A model generated the notes under the pieces. That model had not been told where the DNA came from and searched no databases. It worked only from the letters and a program-made list of their open reading frames with translations. A stretch of 64,000 nucleotides of DNA from Mercenaria mercenaria (lineage: Eukaryota > Mollusca > Bivalvia > Venerida > Veneridae), in NCBI RefSeq assembly GCF_021730395.1, contig NC_069361.1, positions 74,533,001 to 74,597,000 on the forward strand, in the 5' to 3' direction. Shown piece after piece: positions 1-13,000 of the stretch. How positions within the stretch are numbered: the first letter of the stretch is position 1; each line of letters starts with the position of its first letter. A program made the translations under genes and the position numbers.

Positions 1-130
1 GACCCGCAAATAACAATAATGTGCAAATCCAAATATCATAAGACCCTGAAGGCATACATCAAACGGATAAGACAGGAAATTACCATAAGGCCCCGAAGGG
101 GTACATCAGAGGGATAAAACAAACAGGAAA
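1..130. repeat. Tandem-core element end (CCCGAAGGG-type), partial at window edge
   Basis: Two units of about 49 bases, each with a GACCCTGAAGG or GCCCCGAAGGGG core, then acatca and ggata..acaggaaat. The CCGAAGGG motif resembles the inverted ends of the element at 10690-11635, so this may be the end of a related copy cut by the window edge. Confidence 0.4.
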
Positions 131-3100
131 TCAATCTATTAATAAGTGATAGTCATTAGGAACTGGTCAAAACTGATTTTCATCAATATACCACATACTG
201 ATTGATTTCCATAGTGATTTATGACTTATGACTGGAATGAATGCTTTAAGTTTGTGGTATGTGGAAGCAGTTAATTGTGATAGTCTAACAATTAACAAAA
301 AAAAAATGGATATTGAAAACTACAAGATATGACTAACATTATTCTAGACAAAACGTGCAAATTATCGTTCTCAGTTTTAAATAATTGACAAAACAGAGAT
401 CAGTATTTCTTTTGAGTATTTTCGTAATTGGAAGTCATCAATTTATTGATACGTCCTGGCTGTTCGTAAAAAAGAAACTAGCATGCAGTTATTATATATA
501 TCATTTCACTCCGCGTGTAACACAGTAGCTCTAGATGTCATATTACATTTAAAACAATTGTAACATATAAAAAACCGCTTTGTGTTATAAATGCTATTGT
601 GATCCTGATACGCTTCGAGGGAGAAAAAAATCCCTTCTCCAGTATTTACGCATAATGTGCTATTAAGCTTTAAATTATGACACCACTCATTAAATTTCAT
701 ACGAATCAGAATTTAGGTAAGAGGTGTTGATTTGATTAAATTTGGAGTGACTGAATCACTTTTGACACCACAGTATAAGCTATCTGGCTTTCAGAACTAT
801 TTTAATGGCAGGCTACTAAATAGAACAAGAAAAGTGAAACGAATGGAGAAACCTAATTAGATGAACTAGATTTTCTGTTTTACTTACTTTAAAAAGACCT
901 CCGATTTTTTAAATTATAATTTTCATCCAGTCCGTCACAAATATGAGACCTTGCAGCTTACACGGATCAATGATGAATATCACGTCTGAAACCTAAAAAA
1001 GAAAGGTTTCTTTCTCGGGAGTGATTTCTGTAACATCATGCTACATTATAAATTCACTGGCTTATTAATATTGCCCAAAATTTTACTTTAAGCAAAGAAA
1101 AACAACCAGCACTAGTGAAACATGAAACGCTTTTCAATTACAATTTAGCGTTTGCTGTCACCTCCGCTTGTTGCTACGCAACGCGATACGATGAAGTGCC
1201 CGGATATCCGACCTGATCAGATTGATGGCGTAATGGTGTTGTAGCAGCCGCCATTATCGACCTAAATGTCGGAGGTTAAGATTTTTGCGGTACCACGTGA
1301 CCTGTAGGCGGAGCCTGGCGTATGGTCAATTAAATGACGTCAACTTGTAAAAAACAACTCAAACATTCCCGCGCATTTCAAAGAAATTTATTGATGTTAA
1401 GGAACAGTGTATTCATATATTAGGTTTTTTTTTCGTTTTATGCTAGAAAAGCATTAACGCATGTTCATTTCGAGTTATACCACAATCAGAATCCCTCCAG
1501 TTACGTTGGTACCATCAACCTACCGGGCTCGGGCACCAACCAATCCCTCGGTATTCTGCAGATATAATAAAAAAAGAAACAAAAACATATGTTACCCTTT
1601 CATCTGTGCTGAGTTTCTGAGTTGAAATATATGTACGAACAAAGGGGTCTGACACGTGTGGGTCACCTTAATATGACATAATAAATAGTCCCAAGCCACT
1701 AGGGACAAAAACATGGGTCACTACATATATAACTGTGACCAGGGAAATTGCTCCATATGGGCCTTTTAACTACCAAACTCTACAAAAAAAACCAACATTT
1801 TAAACACACTTCATTGCATCCATTGTTTCTCTCTATGAATTACAGGGCTATGCATTGTCATCCATGAAAACACACAACTTTAATCCATGCCTTATAGGTT
1901 AGAGACGACAATTGTTTTCCCGTAGACTTACATTGTAACATTATGGCGTGTACGGCCTTCCATACATCGAAACATGTATATCTAATTGCAAGCTTTTCAA
2001 GAACTATCTTAGTTCTACCAAAATATCGGACGAAAAACATATGAATAGTGATACTTTATTTAAGTAATTTTTGCGTGAATGAGATGACCCCCTGTTTACA
2101 TCATTGACATGGCGGGAGAAATTCGTTTGATAAAGCTTTTTTCAATACACATAAAATGTAGCAAATTTTGTCAAAAGGTATAATAAAATACTGTAAATGC
2201 AGTGAAAAAATAATCACTTCCTAGGTTTGTTTACATGACTGACCAATCAGAACGCACAGACGTTACCTTATTCCCAGGTATACACTTACCTCATTCCCCT
2301 GTAATTTTTTGAATTGGTGGTCTCTGAACTAAACGATGTTCATTTTGTCGAGCTTTGTATGTCACAAAACGAATAAAATTCTATCCATTTACACGCGTTC
2401 GTACACACGGAATGCATCAGTAAAATGACGCTTTAACGCAAATTATCGGTGAGTAGCTACAGTTCGATAAACAAACATATTTACTAAGACTCACCACTAA
2501 TATTATATTTCTGTTTCACTTAACAGAGACAAAAATCGTTTCCAAGTAAATTTCAAAAACATTTTCGCCAACATCCTCCATCCTGTCGTTTCTGGTCTTA
2601 TTCAATAAGCGCTTTACAGTCGCGTATCAATTTGACCAATAAGCGTCTAAATAATCAAGACCTTCAAAATGGCGACCCCATGTCAGCTGGAGGTTACGAC
2701 ACACTAAATAGCTGTTCTTCTTTGGCTGTGACTAAATACAGAGTTGGTGCGCCCGTGATATATTACAGACTCCGGTATATACCGGATTAACTAAATTTGA
2801 ACAAAAATACCTTAAATGTATATATTTTGTAACCATGGTGATTCTAACCCTTACCTTTAGTCAGTATATTGTGCACATTATACCCTAAATGCGTGCGGAC
2901 ATGCAAAAATATGAGTATTTTTGCCGTGCGTTCCATTTGATAATAATTCCGCGCAAGCGCAGAACGGCTGCACCAACTCTGCAATGAGAAACATTCTTCT
3001 TCTTTATTCTATATAAAATTGACATATTTCCAATGGCCGCAGCACACACCAGGACCCATTTTAAATGTCTGTAACTTATATTTTCTTGAAGAATATTGTT

Positions 3101-3690
3101 CGTGCTGAATAAAAATCAAAAGAAAAGTGGGGGTCATGTTTAATGCAAGAAAAATATTTTCAGTCAAACACACAAACTGCAAAATAAGCTAAAAAATGAG
3201 ACCCTAAAATGTAGTGGTGGTGTATGATGTAAGTTTCCATGAAAAATACTGTCATGTTGTTATTTCATTATGAAAATGCTACCTACATGTCAAGCATAGA
3301 TCTGTCATGTGATTTTAGCAAAAAACTTGCAAAGAAAATATGGAAAATAGCTCTTCAGAGCAAAAAGAACTGAGGACTATTTGTATTCGCCATTATGCGA
3401 TACCATTTTTTTTCACGCCATTTTCCTATTTAGTGTCTGTATGCCTGGAGACGAAATTCAATTTGCCTGGTATTTCAATATTGTTTCATATATTTTACAT
3501 ACGTCATTCATGTTATCTGAAGGCGCTCCTAGCCTCGGGCTTTCCGCGTATAAACGCGTGGAAGAGTCTATTTAACATATACTGCCTTGGCAACTCTTTT
3601 TCAGCTTTGTTAAAGTTTATATGTATGAATCATAAGATGCCAATTGAGAAAGGCCGATTCTTTAATATAGATAGAAACTTGTATGTTCTT
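131..3690. other. Intergenic DNA, no gene recognised
   Basis: AT-rich sequence with only short open frames that lack splice support, domains or similarity I recognise. A (CA)n-like patch lies near 3877-3900. Confidence 0.5.
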
Positions 3691-4292
3691 TATGTGATGC
3701 AAACCAATTGGATGGTGAATTTCACTATCTTTTTTATTGTACACATTTAGTAAACAGTAGATGTAAATTCATTTAAAAAAAACAAACAAGGATAAATATC
3801 AAACAGGGAATGTCATGTTCCAAAAACGCAGCCTCCCCAAAACGAAAGCCACAGCACGCAGACGCGCAAACTACCAACACACACACATACACACGCGCGC
3901 GGGCGAACAGTCAGTGGTAAAAACACCACTGGGGAGCTTAAACCAGTTTATGGTGCGCACCTAACCTAACCTCACTCTTACCTCCACTATGTTCCAAAGA
4001 CACGGGACAGTGTAAATAAAAGTAAGCCCAGCCAGGTGAATCTCTAACACACGCAATGAAAACAAAAAGGCATGGCATGTAAAAAACAAAAATGCTCCTG
4101 TATAATTATATAAAAAGCAAATCTTAAGAACCAAAAATGTATGTGCTCAGTGCCTTTGCAGAAGACAGAGCATCAAGAGAAACTCCCTTAAGGGCCCGAC
4201 GAAACAGGCCAGAAGACAGTTCTGGAAATCAAAACAGTTCAGTCCTGGTGGGATTTAAGAACTGCTTATCACAGAGTCCTCCCCCTCTTCGG

Positions 4293-4760
4293 TCAGACAC
4301 AATCAAAGAGGGAAGCGTAGTGTTCAACTGTAAACGGGTTGAACACGTAACATGCGGTATGTCTCAAAACAGTTGGGTCGTAACCTCTTTTAATAAAACG
4401 TTTTATAATTTTATCAAATACAGTTGGAAAATAACCATGACCTAAGATCTTACGAAGTTTGTAAACCACATTCCCATGAAAAACGGGTTTTGAAATACCT
4501 TCTCGCAGAAGTGTCTTTAAATTACTACTGAATTTTAAAACCAAATCAGAATTACGATAGTAAAATTTAGTAAAATATTTAAGCAATTTGTAATAACGGT
4601 AGCCTTGCTGAAGAAGTTTACTTGTAATATATTGATTACGTTCATTGAAATCCTCGACATGACTACACGCTCTGGCAAACCGAATTAATTGAGGTATATA
4701 TACCCCGTAAGATGTAGTCTGAGGTACATCCCCATCCAAACATACTGAAGAATTGGGCAA
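4293..4760 (-). mobile_element. Penelope-like element fragment, region after the reverse transcriptase
   Basis: An open stretch reads GDVPQTTSYGVYIPQLIRFA and later YKLRKILGHGYFP. YGVY-I-x-QL-I-R-F-A-R and VVYKLRKI are familiar from the segment downstream of the RT core in Penelope-like retroelements of aquatic animals. It is broken and has lost its neighbours. Family assignment is from memory of the motif. Confidence 0.65.
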
Positions 4761-7429
4761 AAATCGATTCTGTTATCTTTCCTTGTTTATTGAGATCAAC
4801 GCTATACCTTGTTGTCTCCCTTCGACCGTCTAGCTAAATATCGATCACTATCGGATATTTTTTAGATCGTTATGGTTCGGCTATCTCCGCTTATCGTATC
4901 ACGGGAGGTGCCGATCATAAAAAAACAAGGATTATAGATTAGAGATCTCCTGTAAAAACGTAGTGGGAAGGGTGATTTATTTTACACCAATTTTAAGTAC
5001 TGGTAAAACAACAAAAGCAAATATAGTCATCAACTTGGTTTAATTCTGTTTTTCAATAATGTAAAATACGGAACGGAAAAAAGAAGACACTACGTTATTT
5101 ATTCTTTTATTTTGCATAGTCAAAGAGCTATAAAAAAAGTGTTTTATACTTCTTTGGCATAGTATATGAAAATATGATCAACACTATATTATCTTCTTTA
5201 TATTTTACATTAAAGAAACTGAGACATAAAAACAAATATAAATACACAAAATCATGTATATTAGGCGAGCATAACATACATGTACATGAAACTACTATTA
5301 TCTTAAAAAATAGAAAGCAGGAAAAAAAATAATTTTAAAAGTGCTTACAGACTTGACAATTTCATTTTCAGTTAATATAAATGGATGTGAAATGCGTTTT
5401 GTATTATTATTATTAATCATATTTAACTTGTTAAAATTAATTTTGCTATGTAATGAACATTTGAAAAAACATATTGTCACACACTGATGAAAAATGAACT
5501 GAAAAACAAACTAGCAAACATACTTGACAATGTAAAAGGTATCTTTTTATGACACCAGAGCCTGTTAATTGGAAGTATGACCTATTTGCCCCCGAGCCAG
5601 TCATTGTGTAATAAAGTATGTGCGAATTATGACTTCTCAAGGTTTCTCAAAAGGGACTGACTGACTGATTTAATAAATGTCAGATTTTTAAAATAAAATG
5701 TGGAAAACCTAAGAATAAAACAAGCATACCATAGAAAAAAGTTTTTTTAGAAAAGATTTAGGATAAAGTGACACTAATGTAGTGTAAAGGTTATTCATAA
5801 TAACTATCACGATAATTTTTAATATATGAACAGGGGATTACAGATTTTTCATATCTTTTAGCGCGTGCTATACCTTCTTGAGATTAGCTGTGCGTACATT
5901 CAGTTCAATTCAATTTCGATTTATTGCATAAATACAATGCCTACAGCAAGTGAAAGCATTATATAATATGGAGCAGAGAAAGTACATAATAATTTTCAGG
6001 AGAGACAATAAACCAAAGAGCTATAAAAAAAAATAAAAATGTCTTTTATAATTCTTTGAATAAACTAATAAATTAATAAACGACAATTTTTCACAATGTT
6101 GTCACAAAACTTCTATACTATAATATTTTCACTCTTAGGCGAACTTTTAACACGTGTTCTATATATCTTTACTTTAATATCGAACAATTAACCTGTATTC
6201 AGGAAAAAATACTGTTAATCAAATACAAGTAAATACTCAATCACTGTCCCATTATCTTATGTATCTAACAACATTTGTTCTTGAAAATGAAACAAAATAT
6301 TTATTGTGTATTTAAATTTTAAGTCTCGTTCATTAAACATGTTAAAATTTTCAAAATGCTCTTACGCAGTCACCGAGAAGATTATTATCTGTGTAATAAA
6401 AAAACCTGATCGTCCCTAATCCCCTAATAAAAAGTTGTTGATAAGCAATAAACTTGCAAAAAGATGTTAATTGGTAATAAACAACTATCGAAAAGCGCTT
6501 TAATATGGCTGTTTCAGAGGCTCCGAAAACAATTTACTCAAATGTTGCATTATATAAATTCTTTATAACATATTTATGGTTAAAACTTAAACTAAGGGGT
6601 ATAAGTATAATTAAACGAATCTTTAAAATACGAGACGGTGGTTTAGAAAGAAATATATATAGTTGCAACGTGCATCATGTCTTATATTTTTTTATTTATT
6701 AACATGATACGTCAGCATCTTTCTCTGTAACATTTATTTTGCGGAAAGCTTGTAATTCCCAAAAACTATGGTTCGCCTTAATATAACTGAAATTATTCCC
6801 GCACTATTATTATCACTTAATACTATGTTGTAACAATAGTATTTTCTGTATCATCGGCAGCTAAACTTCGGGCGGGTTCGTGCGTTTCCGCACGCGTCCG
6901 GAAATACCACGGACACGGCAAATAAAGAAATAATACAAATATCACCAACTTTTAAACGTCTAGGGAAGCAAGAAGACATTAAAATAATTTCAAAATAAAA
7001 ACATATATAAAAAGTTTATTGTCTGTAGAATACTTCAATAGGATAATAAATATTCTCAATATATGAATAAAGTGGCTACATGGAAAAGAATAAGATACGT
7101 ATCACAGATTTTTGCTTATTTTATTCAGTAACTATATGCCGTAAAGAGAGACTGATAGTGATGTTTTTTAATCGCCAAGGGAAGCATTAATTCTTCATTT
7201 TAGAAAAATAATTTTTATATCTTTGTAAAGAGAAAAGAATGACGAACACTTCAATAGGATAATAAATATTGTGTGTTCATTCTAATTAAAACAATATTTG
7301 TTCAAACATTTTTTCCTTCTTTGTTTCTATTGGAAAATATCAACCAGATAAAAATCGATATCGCACTGCCAGGTGATTTCAAGGGGGATAATTTTACCGA
7401 TAAGACGACAAATTTTACCTAATTGTTGA
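4761..7429. other. AT-rich DNA between two Penelope-like fragments
   Basis: No gene seen. Holds a degenerate repeated stretch caaagagctataaaaaaa near 5120 and 6015, and a perfect 23-base direct repeat at 7032-7054 and 7248-7270. It may be a later insertion separating the two fragments, or the fragments may be unrelated copies. Confidence 0.4.
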
Positions 7430-7884
7430 TCATGTGGGGGAAATTTACAATACTAAAATTAAAATCATCCCTCTTGCCATAAATCTTGATATGTATAATA
7501 TTCTCATAAATAGAGAGATGTAAATCTAAAAATGAAGCGTCAGTATCCGAAGTGTTAGTTTTATTTAACTGAAGCTCCCTAGGATAAATAGTATCCACTA
7601 ACTGACCAAAAACGAATTATCCATATTAAGAATATCATCCAGATAGCGTGATGTTTTATCAAATGCAGTTATAGTGTCTTCCTGCGTCTCTGGAGAAAGG
7701 CTCAACATAAAGTCTCTTTCATAACAATACAAAAACAAATCTGCGACAAGGGGTGCACAATTTGTTCCCATGGGAATACCAATTACTTGTCTGAAAACTG
7801 CATTCCCAAACCTGATATACATGTAAATGTTGTTCAATAAAAAGGATGCAAACCAATTGTGTGATGAATTTCACTATCTCAAAC
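7430..7884 (-). mobile_element. Penelope-like element fragment, reverse-transcriptase core
   Basis: The minus strand reads FRQVIGIPMGTNCAPLVADL and further on RYLDDIL, the GIPMG-x-NCAP and YLDD motifs of Penelope-like reverse transcriptases. The element is broken. A 35-base stretch at 7845-7879 recurs at 3696-3730 with about three differences, so remains of more than one copy may be present. Confidence 0.72.
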
Positions 7885-8887
7885 CATATCATTTTGGGTA
7901 TCCTAATACATTGAAATTTGAAGAATTTATGAACAGTAGAAACAGAACACTTTTAATAAATCTTGCACTGTTTTGTAAAGAAATAATTACATCGTGCAAA
8001 TAGTTTTGATTATGTTCTATCATTAGTTTTCTTCTTTAGAAGTTTATTCATGATGCATATTTTTTTCATTGATCAAGTTGTGGCTGTTTAGAGGCTAGCC
8101 AGGGATTTTAGACCTTTGCTAATTGCTTTGGTCCGGAATCCTTGAATGTGGGAGAAACTGTTATGATTACAATGTAATTCTTACTCATTCTCCTGTTACT
8201 TTGTATAATTTTCTGTGTTCTGGTTGGTACATGTTCACATTTTATATTATTTTGTATTTTATGTCACATGTTCGTATGAACCATGACAGTATTAAATACA
8301 ATCAGAATCAAATCAAAACAGAGTGCTTGCCATAGAAGGGCCACTTCTGACAGAGTGGTCTAAAATTGGTATGGAAGAATTGTTTAGATTAAATTGGTCG
8401 GGCCAATACACAGTGTAAAATTGTAAAATATTCTGAACAAACTGAAATCATGATCTCATCATCTGGTTCTTATTAAAAGCAATCTTTGATCAATCATTGA
8501 GAAGTTTCTACGCGTGACACAAACTTGACATAAACAACAGACCAAGTAAAATATGTGTGGTTTGCTCAAACTTGTATCAATGTTTGGTGTACGGTAGATG
8601 ACCTGTTGGAGCATCTTTGAAAAAAAGAAAGCCTGCATTAATAAAATGAATACAACATAAAACAAAACAATTTAACATTACTAGTCTCATATGACAGATT
8701 CAATCGTGTCCAGCATGATAAGGGTTAAAAACTTATTCAGCTATTTATCAGATGGACCTTTGCTCAAATGTACAAGACTACCAGATTTTTTTTATCATCT
8801 CGGCTGCCAAATTTCTTGTCATATCTTTAGTAAGAGTGTAACCCTGTACTTACTTATGCAGAAGGAAAGTTGTAACAGGCTGAAAAT

Positions 8888-8975
8888 ACCTCAGGCCTGA
8901 CCGGGAATCGAACCCGGGACCTCTTAAGGCGGACACTCTACCACGTCGCTATAAAAGCTAGCTCGATAGCAAGGA
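8888..8975 (-). mobile_element. tRNA-headed SINE fragment
   Basis: On the minus strand a B-box-like GGTTCGATTCCCGG follows an A-box-like segment, with tRNA-like spacing. It is joined directly to the tandem repeat at 8960-9680. It does not fold as a complete tRNA by eye, so I call it a SINE head and not a tRNA gene. Confidence 0.5.
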
Positions 8976-9680
8976 AGTATAAGTATTCTTTAAATTTGAA
9001 GCAAATGCATATAGTAATAAGGTGTGGATATGTAACAGACGCAACGCCGACGCTTTGTCGAGTAGAATAGTTAAATTTGAATCAAATCCATTCAGTAATA
9101 ACAGAGATACTGAAATTCTAAATAAAAAGGGGGGTAATAATTTATGAATTATTGATTCTCGAGTTATGACCCTTGTGTCATATGATATAAGTGACGATGT
9201 GAAACAACTATCTTTTAAGCTTGAATCAAATCCATTCAGAAATAACTGAAGATATAGTGAAATTGAGTCAAAATTTTAACCAAAACATTCTAAGTAAAAG
9301 GGGACATTATTCATAAAATACTGATGCCAGAGTTATGATCATTGTGCCATATGATGTGGGTGATGTGGGTGATGATAAGGAAAAGCTGTTTTAAGTTTGA
9401 ATTTATTACATTCAGTAATAACAGAGATAAAATGAAAGTACATCAAAACTTTAACATGAAATTAAATGTAAACAGGGGGCATAATTCATGAAATATTGGT
9501 GCCAGATTTATGAACCTTGTGCCATATGTGGGTGATGATGAGGAATGATTAATTTAAGTTTGAAACCATCGAGTAATGACCGAGATAAAGAGAATGTGCA
9601 TCAACACTTTAACCAAGGTGTGGCATGGAATAGACGCGACGCCGAAGCCTGTCGAGTAGAATAGTTATCCATATACTTCG
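8960..9680. repeat. Tandem-core repeat element, about four 155 bp units
   Basis: Diverged units share tttgaatcaaatccattcag, taataacagagata and gtgccatatgatg. Both sides carry gacgc..acgccga..c-tgtcgagtagaatagtta (near 9040 and 9635). This resembles the tandem-core interspersed elements (pearl type) described from bivalves. Confidence 0.55.
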
Positions 9681-9841
9681 TATGATCGAACTAATAAAAC
9701 CGACTTCAAATTCAGATAAAATACAATGATGTGTAATTGAATTGTGATATAGCTGGATAATTGGAATCAAACGAATATGGATCATCTACACAACGTTTGA
9801 CAGAAAAAAATAAACCTTAAAGACTACAGATTCAGTTTAAC

Positions 9842-9847
9842 TTTATT
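9842..9847 (-). promoter_or_regulatory. Polyadenylation signal AATAAA of gene 1
   Basis: TTTATT on the plus strand reads AATAAA on the minus strand, 17 bases after the gene 1 stop codon. This would give a very short 3' UTR. Used or not, it is the nearest canonical signal. Confidence 0.55.
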
Positions 9848-9864
9848 TGGAAATTATGTACATT

Positions 9865-10068
9865 TCAGCATTTTCCGGAATGTATACTGAGGTCGTCAAT
9901 AGCGGCATCACTGGCGAAACCGGAGCCAATAATACCCTTGATCAGGATGCGGAAACTTTTACTCTGCGCCGGGATATAGATACTATGTTCCTTCCACTCT
10001 TCTACGGTACTACCTGTTGAGTAGATGGCTAGTGCGCGTGCCCCACTGTTGCTGGTCGACGCAGCGTC
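9865..10068 (-). CDS. Gene 1 exon 20: MAM domain 3, part 3, and stop codon
   Basis: 204 nt, phase 0 in. [19 protein letters not shown] and then [15 protein letters not shown] followed immediately by TGA (9865-9867). The protein therefore ends with the last MAM cysteine and has no tail. Confidence 0.9.
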   Translation of the reverse strand, partial: DAASTSNSGARALAIYSTGSTVEEWKEHSIYIPAQSKSFRILIKGIIGSGFASDAAIDDLSIHSGKC

Positions 10069-13000
10069 CTAGAATTGAAGGCAATTTATTTAAATTTACT
10101 ATAAATTGTCCGGTATACTGCCGCCGGCCGACGTAGCATTCTAAAATAGAAATCAAATTAAAATTTGATTGGCTAGCTTGAAAGCGTTCTAAATTTAAAT
10201 AATATGCCACTGACCCCTGTCGCTTCCTAAAATTGAAGTCAAAATCAAATTATGAATTATCTAGCGTACGTAATCTACAGCTGTTGGCCACCGTAGCTTC
10301 CTAAAAGTGAAGTTGAAATTAAATCTAAATCGAACTGGCTATACTGCCGTGGTCATTTTTCCTAGATTAAAGACAAGTCGAATGAATATGAACTAGCTGA
10401 CATACATGCATATAATAAATAAATTATGCACAGAGCCTGGAATGTCACTTGTCTTAATATAGAAGGCAACTACAAATAATATGACTCATCCCTTGCTATT
10501 GCTGACTGCTTTTCAAGATTTCAAAGTCAAGCAATTGCTCAGTTCAAAGATCGCATTTTTAAAGGTTTATAAAAGGTCCAGAAACACATATATAATGTTA
10601 ATGCAAAATGCCATTTGTCAAATCTTGAATATTAAATAATGACTGTCAAACGGTAATAGTCAAAGTTAAGTGCTAATTCTTAATTGAAAAAAGAAGAGCG
10701 CAGCCAAGCGGGGCATTTATATACGCCCGAAGGGTTACATCACAGGATGGGAGAAAAATTTAAAGAACTTGACTGTTGAAGCCCAAAGGACAGGAACAAC
10801 AACAACAAAAAAAGAAGAAATTCAAAAAGAAAAAAATTCTAAGTCCACAAAAAAATTCTTACCAGGTAAAGTTATGTCAAAAAACATCTAAAAATTGGAT
10901 GTACCATCCATGTTGTACCACAGAAAAGTGGTCTCGGTTTTTCCTTACGGCCAATAATAAAAAAGTTTCAAAATAAGCTATTTATAGTAACAAAAAAGGG
11001 AAGTAATTAAAAAAAATATTATAAGAGAGCAAAAAGGGATCTGCCAAATAAAAACAAGAGCACTGCAATGCAGAGCAATATACACAAAGCAAGGTCATAT
11101 ATGACCTTTGACCCCTAAGTGTGACCTTGACCTTGAAGCAAGTCATCCAAAACATGCGCTCTGCACATCGCCTCAGTGTGGTGAATATTTGTGTCAAGTT
11201 TCTTTGAAATCATTCAAGCAGTTCAAGACTTACAGAGCGGACACGAAACACACTCATATGACCTTTCACTCCTAAGTGTGACCTTGACCTTGAAGCTAGT
11301 CATCCGAAACAAGCGCTCTGCACATCATCTCAGTGTGATGAACATTTGTGCCAAGTTTCTTTGAAATACTTCAAGCAGTTCAAGACTTACAGAGCGGACA
11401 CACTCATATGACCTTTGACTCCCTAAGTGTGACATTGACCTTGAAATGGCAAATCCAAAACATGCGCTCTGCACGTCGTCTTGGTGTAGTGAACATTTAT
11501 GTCAAGTTTCTTTGAAATCCTTCAAGGGGTTCAAGAGTTACAGAGCGGACACGAAATTGCTAACGGACGGACGGACGGACAGACGGACACCGGGACCATA
11601 ACATAATACGTCCCTTCGGGTGTATAAAAAATGTGAAACAATAAATGCCAAATGCTTACTGTTAAGTGCTTCTTAAATGAACAGCAGAATATATCAGTGT
11701 ACCAATGCATCCTTTAAATAGTCAATGGCCTTATCACATTACCTTGTCTCTACTAAAAACGTTTTTCAAACATTTTAAAGTTAAACAGTTTCGGTCTACT
11801 ATTCTTATGATAGACAGAACATGTTTCCAGGTAGAATATTTTATGTCATAAATAATTAAAAGTTACATTCATTAGATTAAGAGATAGAACTCGTTCTTTC
11901 ATAAAGTTAAAGCATTTTACGACTAGCATTTATCATTTAGCTACGAACATTAGTTATTTGGCATTTAGCATTTGACATTTAGCATTAAATATGGCATAAA
12001 ACACTTGTTATGCAGCATTTAGCGTTAAGTAATTGGCATTTATAAATTAGCATTAAGTAGTTTACATTTAGCATTAAATATTTGGCATTTGGCAGTTAGC
12101 ATGGCACACCGGCCTTCCATAGTATGGATATTTATTGCTTTTAAAAGATACATTTCTTCATGAGATGTGAAACCAAAATTTGTAGTCCTGTTTGGCGCCA
12201 TATAACCCATACTGTGTTGGTGCGCCGTAAAACCCAAATAAATACATTTTTTCATAAAATTAAAGAACTTGACGATCAGCATTTATCCTTTAGTACACAA
12301 TATGTATACATGTTTGCGCCAGTATTTTCTGGCAAATAGATTAATTTGTAAAACAACAACAACAAAAAAACCCAAGCAGGCTAGCCTACTCCCTTCGTAC
12401 ATGTTATGCAAATCTGCACTCTTAAACTCGTATTTTTCAACATTTTTATAACGAAAAAATCTCTTTACGGATATTGACAATTCCATTAACCATTCCCTTA
12501 TTCCGTAAACCACACTGTCCCTGTCATACCGGTTCTGCGAATAAGAGCCATTACTGTAGCTTCTCTTCATGGTATAGAATACATTTTTTTGTGTGTTTGT
12601 TGGGCCCAATTAAAGTTTAATGTGGCCCACAATTAAAGGTCATATGGCGACTTTCAAGCTTTGATGGTGGAAAAAGATCCCGGTCGCCCCTCCGAGCTTT
12701 ATTACACTCACGGACGGACACCCGGTGGGTAGAACCACCGACCTTACGCAAGCCAATTGCATGGCTTTCTCGAAGGCAAAATTTAACGCCCCGAGTGAGA
12801 CTCGTACCCATATCGGTAAATGGCAAGTAATTCAACCACAGCGACTTTAACCACTTGGCCACGGAGGCCCAAGAATACATATAATCCGGGTATGGTACGC
12901 GCGTGCTTTCATCTCGCGTTTCTCTTTTTTATGATTAAACTATGTTAAGTGTGAAAACTAGCGCACAAATAACTGTACCTTCGTCAGGACTTCGATGGAA

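Noticed and set aside
8888-8960. Possible tRNA gene (minus strand)
   Set aside because: B box is good but the acceptor stem does not pair; better explained as a SINE fragment.
12617-12880. 87-codon frame on the minus strand
   Set aside because: It is the translation of a tRNA-derived SINE.
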